Assembly: GCA_026387595.1 (NCBI GenBank)
Contig: JAPLLL010000037.1
Location: forward strand, 1 to 5,884
Reading direction: 5' to 3'
DNA length: 5,884 nucleotides
From: Candidatus Omnitrophota bacterium
Lineage (GTDB): Bacteria; Omnitrophota; Gorgyraeia; JABMQH01
Made by a program: the position numbers and the translations under genes. Shown in pieces: positions 5,874 through 5,884 of the stretch. Under the pieces are notes generated by a model, which was not told the origin of the DNA, did not search any database, and worked only from the letters and a program-made list of their open reading frames with translations. Numbering within the stretch: position 1 is the stretch's first letter; the number at the start of each line of letters is the position of its first letter.

Positions 5874-5884
5874 AAGGAAGGAGA
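5874..5884 (+). promoter_or_regulatory. Shine-Dalgarno-like sequence for a gene beginning beyond the window
   Basis: The purine-rich AAGGAAGGAGA at the extreme right edge is the strongest ribosome-binding-site-like string in the window and directly follows the palindrome. It implies that a further plus-strand gene starts within about 10 nt outside the window, so the operon may continue across the hairpin. The start codon itself is not visible. Confidence 0.45.

Overview
The window holds seven complete plus-strand genes packed almost without gaps. All the gene junctions except one are overlaps (four of 4 nt, ATGA type, and one of 8 nt); the exception is a 19-nt gap at 1465-1483. The only other non-coding sequence is 25 nt at the left edge and 47 nt at the right edge. 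No rRNA, tRNA, CRISPR array or insertion sequence is visible. The gene content (Sec signal peptides, a probable outer-membrane beta-barrel, a lipid-linked sugar transferase, a DUF2156 aminoacyl-transferase-like protein) points to a Gram-negative bacterium. The style (tight overlapping operon, moderate G+C, CxxCxxCC protein fused to DUF2156, many hypotheticals) recalls uncultured lineages such as Omnitrophota. That placement is an inference only; no marker gene is present.

Region 1 (26-1464) is a two-gene AbiE-type toxin-antitoxin module: a winged-helix AbiEi-like antitoxin/repressor and an AbiEii nucleotidyltransferase toxin with all recognisable active-site motifs. It looks more A+T-rich than the rest and is probably an accessory cassette upstream of the envelope genes.

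Region 2 (1484-5837) is a five-gene translationally coupled run. It encodes (a) a small monotopic phosphoglycosyl transferase that starts a lipid-linked glycan; (b) an exported PIG-L family N-acetylglucosaminyl deacetylase with an extra C-terminal beta-rich domain; (c) a fusion of a YkgJ-type cysteine cluster with a DUF2156 domain (related to the phosphatidylglycerol lysyltransferase C-terminus); (d) a small probable outer-membrane barrel; and (e) a small multi-pass inner-membrane protein of unknown role. Together they suggest a cell-envelope glycan or lipid modification pathway: sugar loaded on a lipid carrier, deacetylated outside the cytoplasm to expose an amine, plus a possible aminoacyl-type transfer and envelope partners. 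The joint pathway is inference.

The most unusual signal is repeat DNA. A strong palindrome with 13-bp arms (3577-3626 including outer arms) lies in frame inside the YkgJ domain, and a related imperfect palindrome with the same ACCCAGCCCCT arm sits just after the last gene (5842-5873). A second repeat-like tract (3763-3795, encoding NCQLPITNY) lies in the same gene at the linker between its two domains. These look like short dispersed palindromic elements tolerated inside a protein-coding gene. A Shine-Dalgarno-like AAGGAAGGAGA at the right edge suggests that another plus-strand gene follows.
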